A stretch of 53,789 nucleotides of DNA from Willaertia magna (Eukaryota; Heterolobosea; Eutetramitea; Acrasida; Naegleriidae): the NCBI GenBank assembly GCA_902984215.1, contig CADWAF010001622.1:1-53789 (forward strand), given 5' to 3'. The position numbers were made by a program, and so were the translations under genes. This document shows, one piece after another, positions 1 through 10,650 of this stretch. The notes under the pieces were generated by a model that worked only from the letters and a program-made list of their open reading frames with translations, was not told where the DNA came from and made no database searches. Numbering within the stretch: position 1 is the first letter of the stretch; the number at the start of each line of letters is the position of its first letter.

Positions 1-249
1 AAAGGAAAAGTATGGGCAGTTGGTAGAACGAGTGTGACAGATAATAATGGATTTACATTAATTGATGGATTAGAGTTGAATGAAAAGGAAAAGGTAATAA
101 AAATATCTTCAGGTACAAATGATTTTGGTATTTTAGTTGCAGAAGGATATTTCAAAGGTGAAGAAGAAATGAAAAAGAAATTATTAATATATTGCAATGC
201 TTGTTTTGAAAAGGAAAATTTATTTTTATTTGATATTTCAATTAATTAA
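1..249 (+). CDS. RCC1-repeat protein, C-terminal fragment
   Basis: The frame is open from base 1, so the gene starts outside the window and only about the last 82 residues are seen. The fragment opens with KGKVWAVGRTS, which fits the conserved strand of an RCC1 (beta-propeller) repeat, followed by a hydrophobic KISSGTNDFGILV stretch typical of the next blade. RCC1-like proteins are often guanine-exchange or scaffold proteins, but one blade cannot say which. The ATG-less start inside the fragment is not a real start. A second RCC1-like gene, apparently broken, lies at the other end of the window. Confidence 0.55.
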   Translation, partial: KGKVWAVGRTSVTDNNGFTLIDGLELNEKEKVIKISSGTNDFGILVAEGYFKGEEEMKKKLLIYCNACFEKENLFLFDISIN

Positions 250-317
250 AAAATATTTATAATTATAAAAAAACGAATTTGCCACCAAAAAATTACAATT
301 CAAATCTGAACTTATTG

Positions 318-353
318 TACAGATTAAAATTATAATTATACAGATTAAAATTA
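318..353. repeat. Direct repeat, 21-bp period
   Basis: The 15-mer TACAGATTAAAATTA occurs at 318-332 and again at 339-353, about 95 bp upstream of the start of the subtilisin-like protease. It could be a small duplication or a paired upstream element. Nothing else shows its function. Confidence 0.5.
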
Positions 354-446
354 GACGCCATCATTACCGTAATCATTTATCAACAATCACTTGAAATCCG
401 CAAAAAAAAACATCTTAAAAAAAAATAAAAGCAAAGTACAGGGATA

Positions 447-3400
447 ATGAAGATCACTACTTTTCTTTTACTCTTCACTGTCCTTCTTCTAACCTCTTCT
501 TCTTTCTTGTTAGCTAATTATATCAATGAAGAAGAATTAGATAATAATAACGATGAAGATATCAATGAAATTCATAAACCGCCAAGTGTCAACCATCATC
601 CAATTAATGATCTAATAAATGACGTTGAAAAAATAATTAAACCAAAAGTCCAACAAGATGATTATTTTTATATGGAAAAAATTTACGGTAAAAAATATTT
701 TAAAAAAAATATATTAAATGATAATGATTTAAATAATAATAAAAATAAAATTGAATTTTCACATCCATTTATTGTAAAGTTTACAAAGAAATTATTATTA
801 ACTAATCAATTTAAAAAATTATTTGAAACTACCTTAAATTGTAAACTTTTACAATATTTACCACAACATTCTTATTTTGTAATGTTAAATAATTTACAAT
901 TAAATTTATTAAAAAAACATTTTAAAAAATTAATTAATAAAATTATTCCATATTTACCAAAAATGAAAATTAATCCAACTTTACAAAATAATTTAAAACA
1001 AAATAATTTTTGTAAAGATAATGTTCATTTATCAATTCGTTTATTTCCTAATTTAACAAATATTAATAAAATTTCAAATGAAATTACAAAAATGTTATCA
1101 AAAAAATTTAAAAATTTAATTAATTTACGTTTAAAAAAAATAAGTAATGATAAACTTTTATTTTCTTTAAATAATTTTAAATTTTGTAATTCAACTAGTT
1201 TAAAAACTTTACAAAAAATAATTAAATATACCTCTTATCATCGTCATATCTATTTTATTGAAGAATTAAATATTCAACGTCAACAAGTTTATCCTGAAGT
1301 TACAGTATTAAATAATAATGAACCACATAAAAGTAGTACTAAATGGATAATGGAATCATCAATCCCTAATCAGTTACCATTTACTAATGTTGGATTGACA
1401 GGTAGAAATCAAACAGTTGCAATTTCAGATTCTGGTTTAGATTATAATCATTGTTTCTTTTATGATGAAAAGGTACCAGTCAATTTTATTCATTCAGAAA
1501 GAGATTTATTAAAATACATTTCTTTAAATCAAAATAACAATGAACATCGTAAAATTAAAGCATATGTATCATTTATGGATAAATTAGATGGTGGTCATGG
1601 ACATGGATCACATACAACAGGTATTTTAGGAGGTAAATGTCCAAAAGATAATAGTCAATTATGTAATTATAATGGAATAGCTAAAGATAGTAAGATTGTA
1701 TTCTTTGATGTTGGATGTAATTTACCTGGTGGTTGTGAATGTGAATCAACATTTAATACATGTCCATGTTATTTATTTAATGGTAATAAATGTCCAGGAA
1801 ATAATAATTTAATGACACCAATTGATTTATATAATGGTTTATTATTACCACAATATTTATTAGGAGCAAAGATATCATCAAATTCATTGGGTGGAAGGAT
1901 AGGTGAAGGATATACACAAATGACAGAAGAGATTGATAGATTTCAATATGATTATGATGATTTTTTAGTTATTTGGTCAGCAGGTAATTCTGGATTGAAA
2001 GGATATATGACATTGACAGGACCAACAAAACAAGCAAAGAATTCAATTATTGTTGGATGTAGTTTAAATGATGTTGAAGAATGGAAAGAGATTATGACTA
2101 AATATAGAGATTGGAATGAAAGAGCAAAAGTATTAAAGAAACAATTAGAAAAGAAATTTAATTGTAAATGTGGTACTTGTAATGAAGAGAAATGTGAATC
2201 TTTTAAGAAATTAATTAATGAAGATGGTTGTAATGAATTCTTTGGTCCAAATTGTGAAATGAAATATCATTTACCAATTATGAATAAGAAACTTAATTTT
2301 AATGTTACTTATGCATGTAGTAGTAAATGTGCTTTAAAATATTTAAATGATGAAAAGTTAAAGGTTTTATTTAATTATCAAAATTTAGCTGATTTCTCTT
2401 CATTAGGTCCTTCATTAGATGGTAGAATTAAACCTGATATTGTAGCTCCAGGTTATTACACTCTTTCAACTAGATCACATTTTGGTAAAGATAAATGTTC
2501 AACTGAAAATGTAGATAATTTATCTCATCAATTAAAAGAGATGGGTGGTACAAGTATGTCTACTCCTGCTGTTGCTGGTACTGCTGCTATTGTTAGACAA
2601 TATTTTGAAGATGGTTTTTATCCAAATGGTGAACCAAGTGATGACTCTAAATATAGAAATCCATCTGCTTCTTTAGTTAAAGCAATTATTTTAAGTAGTG
2701 CAAGAGGAATGAATGGTTTAGCTCAAAGATTTAATTTCTTTGAACATTTTAATGCTAAACATAGAACTATTTTTGAAGGTTTTGGTTTAATTAATTTAAG
2801 TAATGCATTAAAATTAAAAGAAAAACCTGAAATGACAAATGATTTATTTGTTGTTGATAGAAAAGAAATTTCAACAACTGATATTCATTTGTATCAATTA
2901 GAAGTCACTGAATATTCTAGAGATTTAGCAATTACTTTAGTTTGGACTGATTATCCTGCAAGTCCTTTAGCTTCATTAGCTTTAGTAAATGATTTAGATT
3001 TAATTCTTGAATATAAGGAAAATGGTAAATCAAAGAGAATTTATGGTAACCATTTATACACAAATAATCGTGCACCAGATCACATGAATAATGTTGAAAA
3101 GATTTTAATTAACAATCCTCCAATTAAGACTAAATTAAATATTATTGTTAGAGGTTATTCTATCCCTCATGGACCACAAAAGTACAGTTTAGTTGTCAAT
3201 GCAAAACAATTATCAAAAGTAGTTAAAGAAAAGGAAGTTATTCAAAATCCAACCAAAGAAATTGTTGCATTTAGTGATGACCAAAGTGAATTATTAGCAA
3301 CCATTCCAGAATTAAGAGATGATGTGGTCACTTTATACAATTGGGAATTCTCTTTAATTATTGTATCTATTGGTCTTGCCTTACTTGTTTCCCTTGCTGT

Positions 3401-3476
3401 AAATATCGTATTAGGAGTTAAATCATATTTGAAAAACAAACAACAATATGTAAACCTAGAAAGTGAACAACAATAA
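447..3476 (+). CDS. Subtilisin-like serine protease (S8), type I membrane protein
   Basis: A 1009-residue secretory-pathway serine endopeptidase. An N-terminal signal peptide (residues 1 to about 24, a Leu/Thr/Ser-rich hydrophobic run) is followed by a poorly conserved, Asn/Lys-rich region to about residue 320, probably a propeptide. The S8 catalytic set is complete: Asp328 (AISDSGLD), His386 (GHGHGSH), oxyanion Asn514 (WSAGNSG) and Ser703 (GGTSMSTP). A Cys-rich insert (about 555-645) sits between the Asn and the Ser. A beta-sandwich-like region follows, then one C-terminal transmembrane helix (about 967-990) and a short Lys-containing tail, so the enzyme should be membrane-anchored with its catalytic domain in the lumen or outside. 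The stop is only 7 bp from the stop of the convergent EXO1 gene. Substrate unknown. Confidence 0.93.
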   Translation: MKITTFLLLFTVLLLTSSSFLLANYINEEELDNNNDEDINEIHKPPSVNHHPINDLINDVEKIIKPKVQQDDYFYMEKIYGKKYFKKNILNDNDLNNNKNKIEFSHPFIVKFTKKLLLTNQFKKLFETTLNCKLLQYLPQHSYFVMLNNLQLNLLKKHFKKLINKIIPYLPKMKINPTLQNNLKQNNFCKDNVHLSIRLFPNLTNINKISNEITKMLSKKFKNLINLRLKKISNDKLLFSLNNFKFCNSTSLKTLQKIIKYTSYHRHIYFIEELNIQRQQVYPEVTVLNNNEPHKSSTKWIMESSIPNQLPFTNVGLTGRNQTVAISDSGLDYNHCFFYDEKVPVNFIHSERDLLKYISLNQNNNEHRKIKAYVSFMDKLDGGHGHGSHTTGILGGKCPKDNSQLCNYNGIAKDSKIVFFDVGCNLPGGCECESTFNTCPCYLFNGNKCPGNNNLMTPIDLYNGLLLPQYLLGAKISSNSLGGRIGEGYTQMTEEIDRFQYDYDDFLVIWSAGNSGLKGYMTLTGPTKQAKNSIIVGCSLNDVEEWKEIMTKYRDWNERAKVLKKQLEKKFNCKCGTCNEEKCESFKKLINEDGCNEFFGPNCEMKYHLPIMNKKLNFNVTYACSSKCALKYLNDEKLKVLFNYQNLADFSSLGPSLDGRIKPDIVAPGYYTLSTRSHFGKDKCSTENVDNLSHQLKEMGGTSMSTPAVAGTAAIVRQYFEDGFYPNGEPSDDSKYRNPSASLVKAIILSSARGMNGLAQRFNFFEHFNAKHRTIFEGFGLINLSNALKLKEKPEMTNDLFVVDRKEISTTDIHLYQLEVTEYSRDLAITLVWTDYPASPLASLALVNDLDLILEYKENGKSKRIYGNHLYTNNRAPDHMNNVEKILINNPPIKTKLNIIVRGYSIPHGPQKYSLVVNAKQLSKVVKEKEVIQNPTKEIVAFSDDQSELLATIPELRDDVVTLYNWEFSLIIVSIGLALLVSLAVNIVLGVKSYLKNKQQYVNLESEQQ

Positions 3477-3483
3477 ATATTAT

Positions 3484-5829
3484 TTACTGAACTTTTTTGT
3501 TTTTTGCTCTTGACAAGAAAAGATCAAATACATTCTTCTCTTGTTCAAAATCCACTTCTTGGTCACTTTCTTCATCTGAAATTACCTCAATAACAGGTGA
3601 ATTTTTGACTTTCTTTGTTTCTGGTTCTTCATCGCTTAGTTCATAAACAAAAGAAGAAGAACTGGTTGCCCTTTTAGTCTTGTTAGCAATTACTGGTTTC
3701 TTTGGAGTTATAACTTGTTCAATTTCAACTTGAGAATTTGAATTAGAGCTGGATTGGGAAGAATTAACACTGACTGTACTAGTTTGTGAACTTGGGGAAG
3801 GGGACGGTGTTGTCTTTGCAAACTTATTTACAAAGCTACTCTTCTTTCGTTTTAAAGTGAGATTTTGATTGTTGTTGATTAATGGGCTTTCAAATGATTT
3901 CAATACGTTTTCTTCTTCAAATTCATGAGAAGAGGAAGCGGCAGGTAAAGAGTGAGAGCTTTGTGATGAATTGTGATGTTGCACAGATATTGATATCTTT
4001 CTTTGAATTGTTTGTTGGTGTTGATTTTGGTGTTGTCTTAAACGATCCTCTTTAATTAAAAGTGTTGTTAAATCTTCTTGATGATATTCACTTTCATGGG
4101 CATGGGTTGGTGCTAAAATATCATATTCCAACAATTCTTGGGAATTTCCTGAGAAAAATGTTTGAAAAAGAGATTTCTTGTTCATATCCTTACTACTGTT
4201 AGAAGTTGAAGAAGATCCTATTGAACTGTCAGTGTGAGGAGTAGAAAAGACTGTGCCTGTTGCTATCTGATTGGGAGTTTTTGGAGTCGTTGGAGGTTCA
4301 TCTTTTACTGGTGTCCCAGCTTGGAAAAATTTACTTTTTACAATCTTCTTTGTTGAGCTTGGTGTTGAAGTAGTTACTTGGTTGTTGTTCTGTTGTTTAG
4401 GTGTTGTCAAAATTGGAGAAGTTGATGTAGCCTCTTTCTCCTGATTATTGTTAGTATCATACCGTCGGGGAGCTCTGAAGGGTTGAATAACTGATTTAGA
4501 CAGGGGAGCTTAACAATATTAGTCAATAACCTTAGCTTTCTTATCAATACTTACTTAAATATGTAGAAATCTTTGGTTGATTCAATGATGACGATGGTTT
4601 GACACTATTTGGTACCTAGTTGAAAATATGTTTTTTTAATTGCCAATGATTCTAACTTGATTATTTATAAAACTATTAGAAGTACTTACAGTTTTACTTT
4701 TAGAGTATTTCATTTGTAATAATTGTGCAAATGGTTTGTGTGACATTGGATCAATAACTCCTGTACATATGTCTACAATTATTTCACTTGATTTTATAGC
4801 TCCACAAAACTCAACATCTTCCTCTTGTAAAATATTTGGTAAATTTGTTAGATTTCTTAATTCTTGGGTTGGAATATCATATACTCTTTGATGTTTAAAT
4901 GTTAACTCTGCCCTTAAAAAGGATTCCCTATATTCTTCTTCTGTCATTGTTGGTTCTTGAGAAGAACTAATTGCTGCAGTCTCATCAAAACTACTTGAAG
5001 AACCAGCACTTAATGAAATAGTTGTATTTCTAAATTTTCCCATCTTCCTTAAAGCTTCCATTATTTTAGGTACTGTTTTATTCTCCTTCACAATTTTATA
5101 AGCTGTTTTAGGACCTATTCCAGGCAAAGAATTTAAATAATCACAACCTGATAAAACACACATTCTTATTATCATATCTTGATTAAATTTTGAAAAATCT
5201 AAACATTTATCAGAATGTGGTCTTTCACCTAGGCTAGATAAACAAAACTCTGTTCCGTTTCCATACTTATCCATTTTGAATAATACTCTTGGAGCTCCAT
5301 AAGGAATTAAATCCGAGTCTTCTGTAATAACACATGAGACATAACCAGTTCTTGCTAAATGTGCTAATTGAGCGTCTGCTTCATACGGAGCTACAACATA
5401 TTCAATATTATTCTTTTTTAACTCTAAAATTAATTCATGAGCCATTAACGGAGTAATATCTACTGCTTTTTTATAACATTCATTAGCTTTATCATAGTCT
5501 CTATTTTGTAAATAAATTTGAGCCTGTTCTAATGCTTCTTTACGTTTTGTTCTTCTTTCCGATTCTTCACCAGATTTTGAAGGTAATCTTGCTCCATCAA
5601 AAACAACTACAGGTATAACTTTATAATGTACTAATAAATTAACCATATGCATACAATATTTAATATATTTATCTGTTGGTTTGTTTTGACAAAGTTCGGC
5701 ACTACATCCATAAGCTCCTCTATGAAGCCAAACATAACCATCTACAGCAACTTTTGTATTTTGAAATTCTTGTATATGTCTCTTTTTGCAAAGATGTTTA
5801 ACACAAGGAAGAAGTCCTTGAATTCCCAT
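3484..5829 (-). CDS. EXO1: Exonuclease 1 (FEN1/XPG family)
   Basis: 5'-3' exonuclease and flap endonuclease of mismatch repair and double-strand-break resection, 741 residues from three exons: 4690-5829, 4555-4615 and 3484-4508. The introns are 74 and 46 nt, both start GTAAGT, and the joins keep frame. The mature N-terminus MGIQGLLP and the acidic metal ligands Asp30, Asp78, Glu150, Asp152, Asp171, Asp173 and Asp230 are all present, followed by the helix-hairpin-helix LPGIGPKTA. The C-terminal third is Ser/Thr/Gln-rich and probably disordered. It holds KSKFF (residues 458-462), matching the MLH1-interacting (MIP) peptide of EXO1, and a KSLFQTFF segment that resembles a weak PCNA-binding motif. 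The long C-terminal exon was joined by matching splice phase, not by homology. Confidence 0.93.
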
Positions 5830-6051
5830 AACGCGTTTTAAATGATGAAGGAGGAAGCAAAGAAAAAGGCTTCAAAATTTTTTTCTGTTCTGGTTTTTAC
5901 TGGAGGAACAATTTTTGGATGAATTGTAAAACAAAACGATTTTTAGTGATAAGGTGACGGTCAACTTGTTGGTTCTTTATTAACGATAACCTTAATTTAC
6001 ATTTAATTGTGGTTTGTAAATTATAAGAACCACATCACAAATTGTGATTGC

Positions 6052-8190
6052 TTATTCCATTAAATGTTTCAATTGTTTTTTAATAATTTCCATGGATGGT
6101 CTTTCATTCATATCCCAATTCAAACAACTAATAATTAACTTAAAGAATAATTCTACCTTAACATTGTCTTCTTGCTTCCAGTATTTTCTTAAGATATTCA
6201 TTAAAGCATTATAAAATTCTTCTTCAGTACTGTACATTCTAAATAATTCTAATGTGACTGCAATAGTCCTGTCACAATTAGAAAGTACATCTTTTGGAAT
6301 ATATTTTTCAATATCCAAATAACTAATATCCTTACGATGAGTAACTAAATAATAAAGTGAGCAACCAAAGCTAAATACATCTTGTTTTACATCACTTTCT
6401 AATTTACCTTTTAATTCTTTATAACATTCAGGGGCATTAGTATATCCACTTCCTCTTTGTCCTTTCTCGTAAACTCTTCTACTTAAACCATAATCAATTA
6501 ACTTAACATGATAGAGTTTACTTTCTTCATCAAAAGTAATTAATAAATTTTCAGGTTTAAAATCAGCATGAACAATATTATTTAAATGTAATTCTTCTAA
6601 TCCATCTGCAATTTGATAACTAATTGATAATAAATCATTAAAAGATATTGGTTCTTCTTTATCTTCTATAAAACTATCTAATGCTTCACCAAATTTAGGA
6701 ATTACAATATAAGGACAACCTAATAATGAAGAATGTTGAATATCTGCAAATTCTAATAAATAAGGATTTACTTTTCTTTTCTTTCTTTCTTCTTCTTTTA
6801 TTGCTTCTTCATCAAATTCATCTTTATTAATATTTATTGATACTGGTGATTGTGGAGTTTTAACTTGAACAATATCATGAATGAAATTTGACAATTCAGA
6901 ATTAATTCCTCTTTTAATAAATTTAATTAAACATTTATCATTTTCTAATTTCTTTTTAATATGTTCATCAATAATCTTACATTCAAATATATCACTTTCT
7001 CCACCTCCACCAAATGATTTCTTTAAAATATATTTTTCATCAATTGTCTTTCCAATTAATTCATTTCTCTTTTCTTCCCAATCAGATTCAATCTTCTTTA
7101 ATATTGTTGGTAATTTCTTAGTTTCTTCTTTTTCTGATTTATTTTCTTCTTCTTCATATGGTGTATTTACAATATGTTGTATATTATATTTATTATAAAT
7201 TGAATCATCTAATTTTTGTAAAATATCTGATGCACTTGGTCTTTCTTTAACATTATATTTTAAACAATCAACTAAAATATTTAAAAGTGATTCATGTAAA
7301 TCATTAATCATTTCCTTATCTTGTTGTAAATCATTTGAAAGTGAAAAGAACTTTAAATTTGAATCAATCTGTTTCTTCCATTCATTTCTATCATATAATT
7401 GACATAAAATAGATAATTCTCTCTTATTCATTAGGTTAGTTCCAGAGAGTAATTCATATAAAACAACTCCTAATGAAAAGATATCTGTTGTGTAATTGAC
7501 ATCTGAAATTAATGATTCAACTTCAGGTGACATGTAAGGAAATATTCTTTCAATTTTTTCTTCTTTTTGTAATAAAGTTAATTTACAATGAACTTTTAAT
7601 TGAGTTAATAAACTGTCACTTGTCGATTCTTCATTAAATTTTGTAAAATCAACAATAATTTGTTGAGGTTGTAAATCCCTCATTAAATAATTTTGTGAAT
7701 GTAAATATTGTAAAGCACTTGTTAATTGATAAAAAATCCTAACAAATAAAATACAATAATTTTTGTGATCATCCTTAATTTCGTTAATATTTTTATAAAA
7801 TAAAGTAATAAACTCTTTTAACGATAATTTACAATTACCTTTTTTATCTAACATTTCATACCACTCTTTCATACTGTTTAAATTACTTGATTGAACACTT
7901 TCCATAGATATCCAAATATTTGGATGTTCTCCAAAAATAGTAGAAAATTCCTTTTTTAAATAGTTTAAAACATTATTGTTATCTTTCTTTGATTTGGTTG
8001 ATTTTAAATTTTCTAATTGTTGATTAACAATTATTTGGTCTCCAACTACTTTAATTACTTCATAACGATCACGAAATTCTTCTGTTTCATTTCCTTTGTT
8101 ATCAGATGTTTGTTGTTCTGATTGACTAGAAGATTTTCCTTCTTCCTGTTGTTGGTTTGTCTTTTGATTGTTAATGGGTAAGGTACTCAT
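6052..8190 (-). CDS. Tandem pseudokinase-kinase protein
   Basis: A 712-residue intronless protein with two protein-kinase folds. The first (about 40-340) keeps the overall shape (FSLGVVLYELLSG) but its catalytic loop reads MRDLQPQQ: the loop Asp172 remains, while the usual Lys and Asn are Gln, and there is no DFG motif, so it is probably a pseudokinase. The second (about 375-712) has a Gly-rich loop FGGGGESDIF, an ATP-anchoring Lys423 (CLIKFI), a catalytic HADFKPEN with Asp543 and a metal-binding DYG (Asp566) in place of DFG, so it looks active. Its N-terminus is Gln/Ser-rich. GCN2 and the JAK family show the same order of pseudokinase then kinase, but I see no HisRS, SH2 or FERM part here. 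Substrates unknown. Confidence 0.85.
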   Translation of the reverse strand: MSTLPINNQKTNQQQEEGKSSSQSEQQTSDNKGNETEEFRDRYEVIKVVGDQIIVNQQLENLKSTKSKKDNNNVLNYLKKEFSTIFGEHPNIWISMESVQSSNLNSMKEWYEMLDKKGNCKLSLKEFITLFYKNINEIKDDHKNYCILFVRIFYQLTSALQYLHSQNYLMRDLQPQQIIVDFTKFNEESTSDSLLTQLKVHCKLTLLQKEEKIERIFPYMSPEVESLISDVNYTTDIFSLGVVLYELLSGTNLMNKRELSILCQLYDRNEWKKQIDSNLKFFSLSNDLQQDKEMINDLHESLLNILVDCLKYNVKERPSASDILQKLDDSIYNKYNIQHIVNTPYEEEENKSEKEETKKLPTILKKIESDWEEKRNELIGKTIDEKYILKKSFGGGGESDIFECKIIDEHIKKKLENDKCLIKFIKRGINSELSNFIHDIVQVKTPQSPVSININKDEFDEEAIKEEERKKRKVNPYLLEFADIQHSSLLGCPYIVIPKFGEALDSFIEDKEEPISFNDLLSISYQIADGLEELHLNNIVHADFKPENLLITFDEESKLYHVKLIDYGLSRRVYEKGQRGSGYTNAPECYKELKGKLESDVKQDVFSFGCSLYYLVTHRKDISYLDIEKYIPKDVLSNCDRTIAVTLELFRMYSTEEEFYNALMNILRKYWKQEDNVKVELFFKLIISCLNWDMNERPSMEIIKKQLKHLME

Positions 8191-8529
8191 TTAAATTTTT
8201 TAATATTATAATTCTCTTTGTAATATATTTTTGTCTTTATATTAATATAACGTCTTTGCATTCCATTAGTGAATACTTTCTATTTTTATGTCACAAATTT
8301 ATTATATTATTAGAAGTCCTTTACCTTTATTATCTTTAAACAATTCAAAATGGTTACTTGTTCACATAAATTAAAAGGATATTGAACTGCAGGCAAGCTA
8401 GAAATATTTTTTTTATGAAAATAAATTTTTATTTTAGAATAACAGCAAAGTCATTCTTGGTGTGTTTGTACAAAATTTTGATTGAGGGATTAAGCCACTT
8501 AAAAGTAAATTAGTTGACTGTTACAAAAT
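8191..8529. other. Intergenic, no gene seen
   Basis: The promoter region of the pseudokinase-kinase gene and the 3' flank of the squalene epoxidase gene, which run in the same direction. It is AT-rich with stops in all frames, and I see no RNA gene or repeat. Confidence 0.5.
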
Positions 8530-10266
8530 TTAATCTTTCTTTTGGTGTGTTCCCAATCCTCTATTGAAAATAATTGAAGGGAAAAGGAATTTTAACATAT
8601 GTTCTTCTGCGATTAGTGGACCTATTAAACGTGTTGCAGAAGAAACTAATCTGAAGCAATTAGCAAATGAAGTGAAAAGTCCTAGTACTGATTTAGTTTT
8701 ACGTAAAATATCATAACACCCAACGAATGCTACAGCAAAGAAATGTAAGATTAACATTGTTGGTGATCTTAAAACTCCACCTAATAGAGATACTGGACCT
8801 GTTGCACAAATACCTCCCTTCTTGAAATATTCAAAAACTGATTGACGCATTAAGGAGAGACCATCATTCTCTGATAATGTAGTGACTTTAGTTTCTCCTC
8901 TCTTGAAATTTTCCCATTGTGCTGCACCAGTAGGTGGGGCAAATATATTATATAATGCATTAGCTAAAATATTAATTGTTGAAGCAGTCTTGGTACGTAA
9001 AATATAGAATTGGTCTAGAGCCTTAGATACAGATGTATAATTTCTTAAATCTACGTTTTGTAGTGTATCTGCCAAAATTTTACAATCACTGAAAGTAACT
9101 GTCATACCACCACCAGTTAAAGGATGACGACAATTCATTGCATCACCAATTAATACAACACCCTTCTTTGTTAAAGAAGATGATTGTTCACCTGGTAATT
9201 CTCTATTTGGTACACATTTAATTCTTCCATTAACTACTTCTTCAGTAAATGCTGAATGTAAATTTTCTGGTAAATGTGGCATTACATATTCTAATAAATA
9301 TTTAGACATTTCTTCACCTTTGTTTGGTAATTTGTTTCCATCTGGATAATCGATTAAACAACGAACTGAAGTTGTTGAATTTGGATAAGCTAGACATGGT
9401 GCTGAAGGTAATAAGAAAACATTTCCGCGTTGTGGGTATGGTAATTTATCTGCACAGTCTTGTAATTCCAAACCAATGAAATGTGAAACTACGAGTGGTT
9501 TAGTTGATGCGCTACGTAATTCCTTTGTGAAACTAGAACCTGCTCCATTACATACAATAGTTAAATGTGCAGAAATTGTTTTATCTTCTTTAGTGTTAAG
9601 ATCTCTATATTTTACCCCCTCTATTAAACCTTTTCTTTCTTCAATTAACTCAGTTACTGAACCTTCTATTAACTTAGCACCATCCTTTTCAGCTGCTCTT
9701 CTTAGATTCATTATGAATTTGCCATAGTGGAATGATTTACCCTTTCTTTGTTCCCCAGTTTTCTCATCGGATGGGTATGGTAAGTGTACAACTTCTCCAT
9801 TATAGAATACTGCATAACCAGTAACATCAGATGCATTCATTCCTTCTAAACATTCTTCTAATCCTAATTCTTTTAGAGATTCAACACCTCCAGGTTGTAA
9901 TAATTCACCTACAATACGGTCTGGTTCTTTTAAACTTTGTTCTATTATAAGGACCTTTTTATTTTGTTTAGAAAATGCACTTCCCAATGCACATCCAGCA
10001 ATACCACCACCAATAATGACAATATCGTAATCTTTATTTTCAATAGTTGGTTTTGGAGGGAATGTAAGTAAAGATTTTAACTGTTTTAAAACTAGATACA
10101 TCATCATTGATAAACCTCCAACACCTAATGATACTGTGGTAGGTGTAATATATTGTTTTGGGACTCCAATATTTTGTAATGTTGGGGATATCTTGGTAAC
10201 AGATTGTTCCAATGTTGTGTTAACACTTCTTCTGACAATATCAGCAAAGCTTTGTTTTGAACTCAT
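8530..10266 (-). CDS. SQLE: Squalene monooxygenase (squalene epoxidase)
   Basis: Flavin enzyme converting squalene to 2,3-oxidosqualene in sterol synthesis at the ER. The open frame runs further upstream, but only from a TTG; the first ATG is at 10266 and gives 578 residues, close to the usual family length. A membrane segment (about 44-62) precedes the FAD-binding Rossmann motif DIVIIGGGIAG (about 81-91). GELLQPGGVESL and the second FAD/substrate motif RHPLTGGGMTVTFSDC are both intact. The hydrophobic C-terminal stretch (about 500-560) is typical for the family and likely binds the membrane. Sterol synthesis through oxidosqualene is expected in this group. No splice site is needed. Confidence 0.95.
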   Translation of the reverse strand: MSSKQSFADIVRRSVNTTLEQSVTKISPTLQNIGVPKQYITPTTVSLGVGGLSMMMYLVLKQLKSLLTFPPKPTIENKDYDIVIIGGGIAGCALGSAFSKQNKKVLIIEQSLKEPDRIVGELLQPGGVESLKELGLEECLEGMNASDVTGYAVFYNGEVVHLPYPSDEKTGEQRKGKSFHYGKFIMNLRRAAEKDGAKLIEGSVTELIEERKGLIEGVKYRDLNTKEDKTISAHLTIVCNGAGSSFTKELRSASTKPLVVSHFIGLELQDCADKLPYPQRGNVFLLPSAPCLAYPNSTTSVRCLIDYPDGNKLPNKGEEMSKYLLEYVMPHLPENLHSAFTEEVVNGRIKCVPNRELPGEQSSSLTKKGVVLIGDAMNCRHPLTGGGMTVTFSDCKILADTLQNVDLRNYTSVSKALDQFYILRTKTASTINILANALYNIFAPPTGAAQWENFKRGETKVTTLSENDGLSLMRQSVFEYFKKGGICATGPVSLLGGVLRSPTMLILHFFAVAFVGCYDILRKTKSVLGLFTSFANCFRLVSSATRLIGPLIAEEHMLKFLFPSIIFNRGLGTHQKKD

Positions 10267-10650
10267 TTCTTTTTCTTTTTTACTTGAAATTTGGTGTTTT
10301 TTTCTCCAAATAAAAAGCAAGCAAGCGCCGTCCAAAATTTGCCAAACGTAGATCAATCGCTAAACGAAACCTTTCGCCTGCCGGAATTGTTGGTCTGACT
10401 TGAAGGTGCATTCGGATGCTTGAATAGTTGTTAGTTTGTTTCTCAAAACGAAGCCTCGAAAAGATAGGATGTTTTGCAAACTTGCTTGCCATCTTTTCTT
10501 TTGACACAAAGCCTTGTGAAATTTAACTGTGAAAAACACAGATTCCATCTGAAACAAGCAAAGGACTTGTTGTAATTTTTCAAAATCATTAATAAGGATT
10601 TGAGGTTTGAATCGCTCTGCAATTTTTTGAAATAAAAAAAAATCAAGACA
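10267..10650. promoter_or_regulatory. Divergent promoter region
   Basis: This 384-bp spacer separates the divergent squalene epoxidase and secreted-protein genes. It is less AT-rich than most spacers here and contains GCAAGCAAGC (10317-10326), whose nine-base inverse CTTGCTTGC recurs at 10481-10489. Several short frames stay open on the minus strand, but none begins or ends like a gene and none resembles a known protein. Confidence 0.4.

Noticed and set aside
10601..10615. TTTGAATCGC as a possible tRNA T-loop
   Set aside because: The flanks do not pair into T, anticodon or acceptor stems. I found no tRNA in the window.
10280..10646. Several overlapping minus-strand frames of 65-75 codons
   Set aside because: Three frames are open at once because this spacer is less AT-rich. 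None has gene-like composition or a convincing start.
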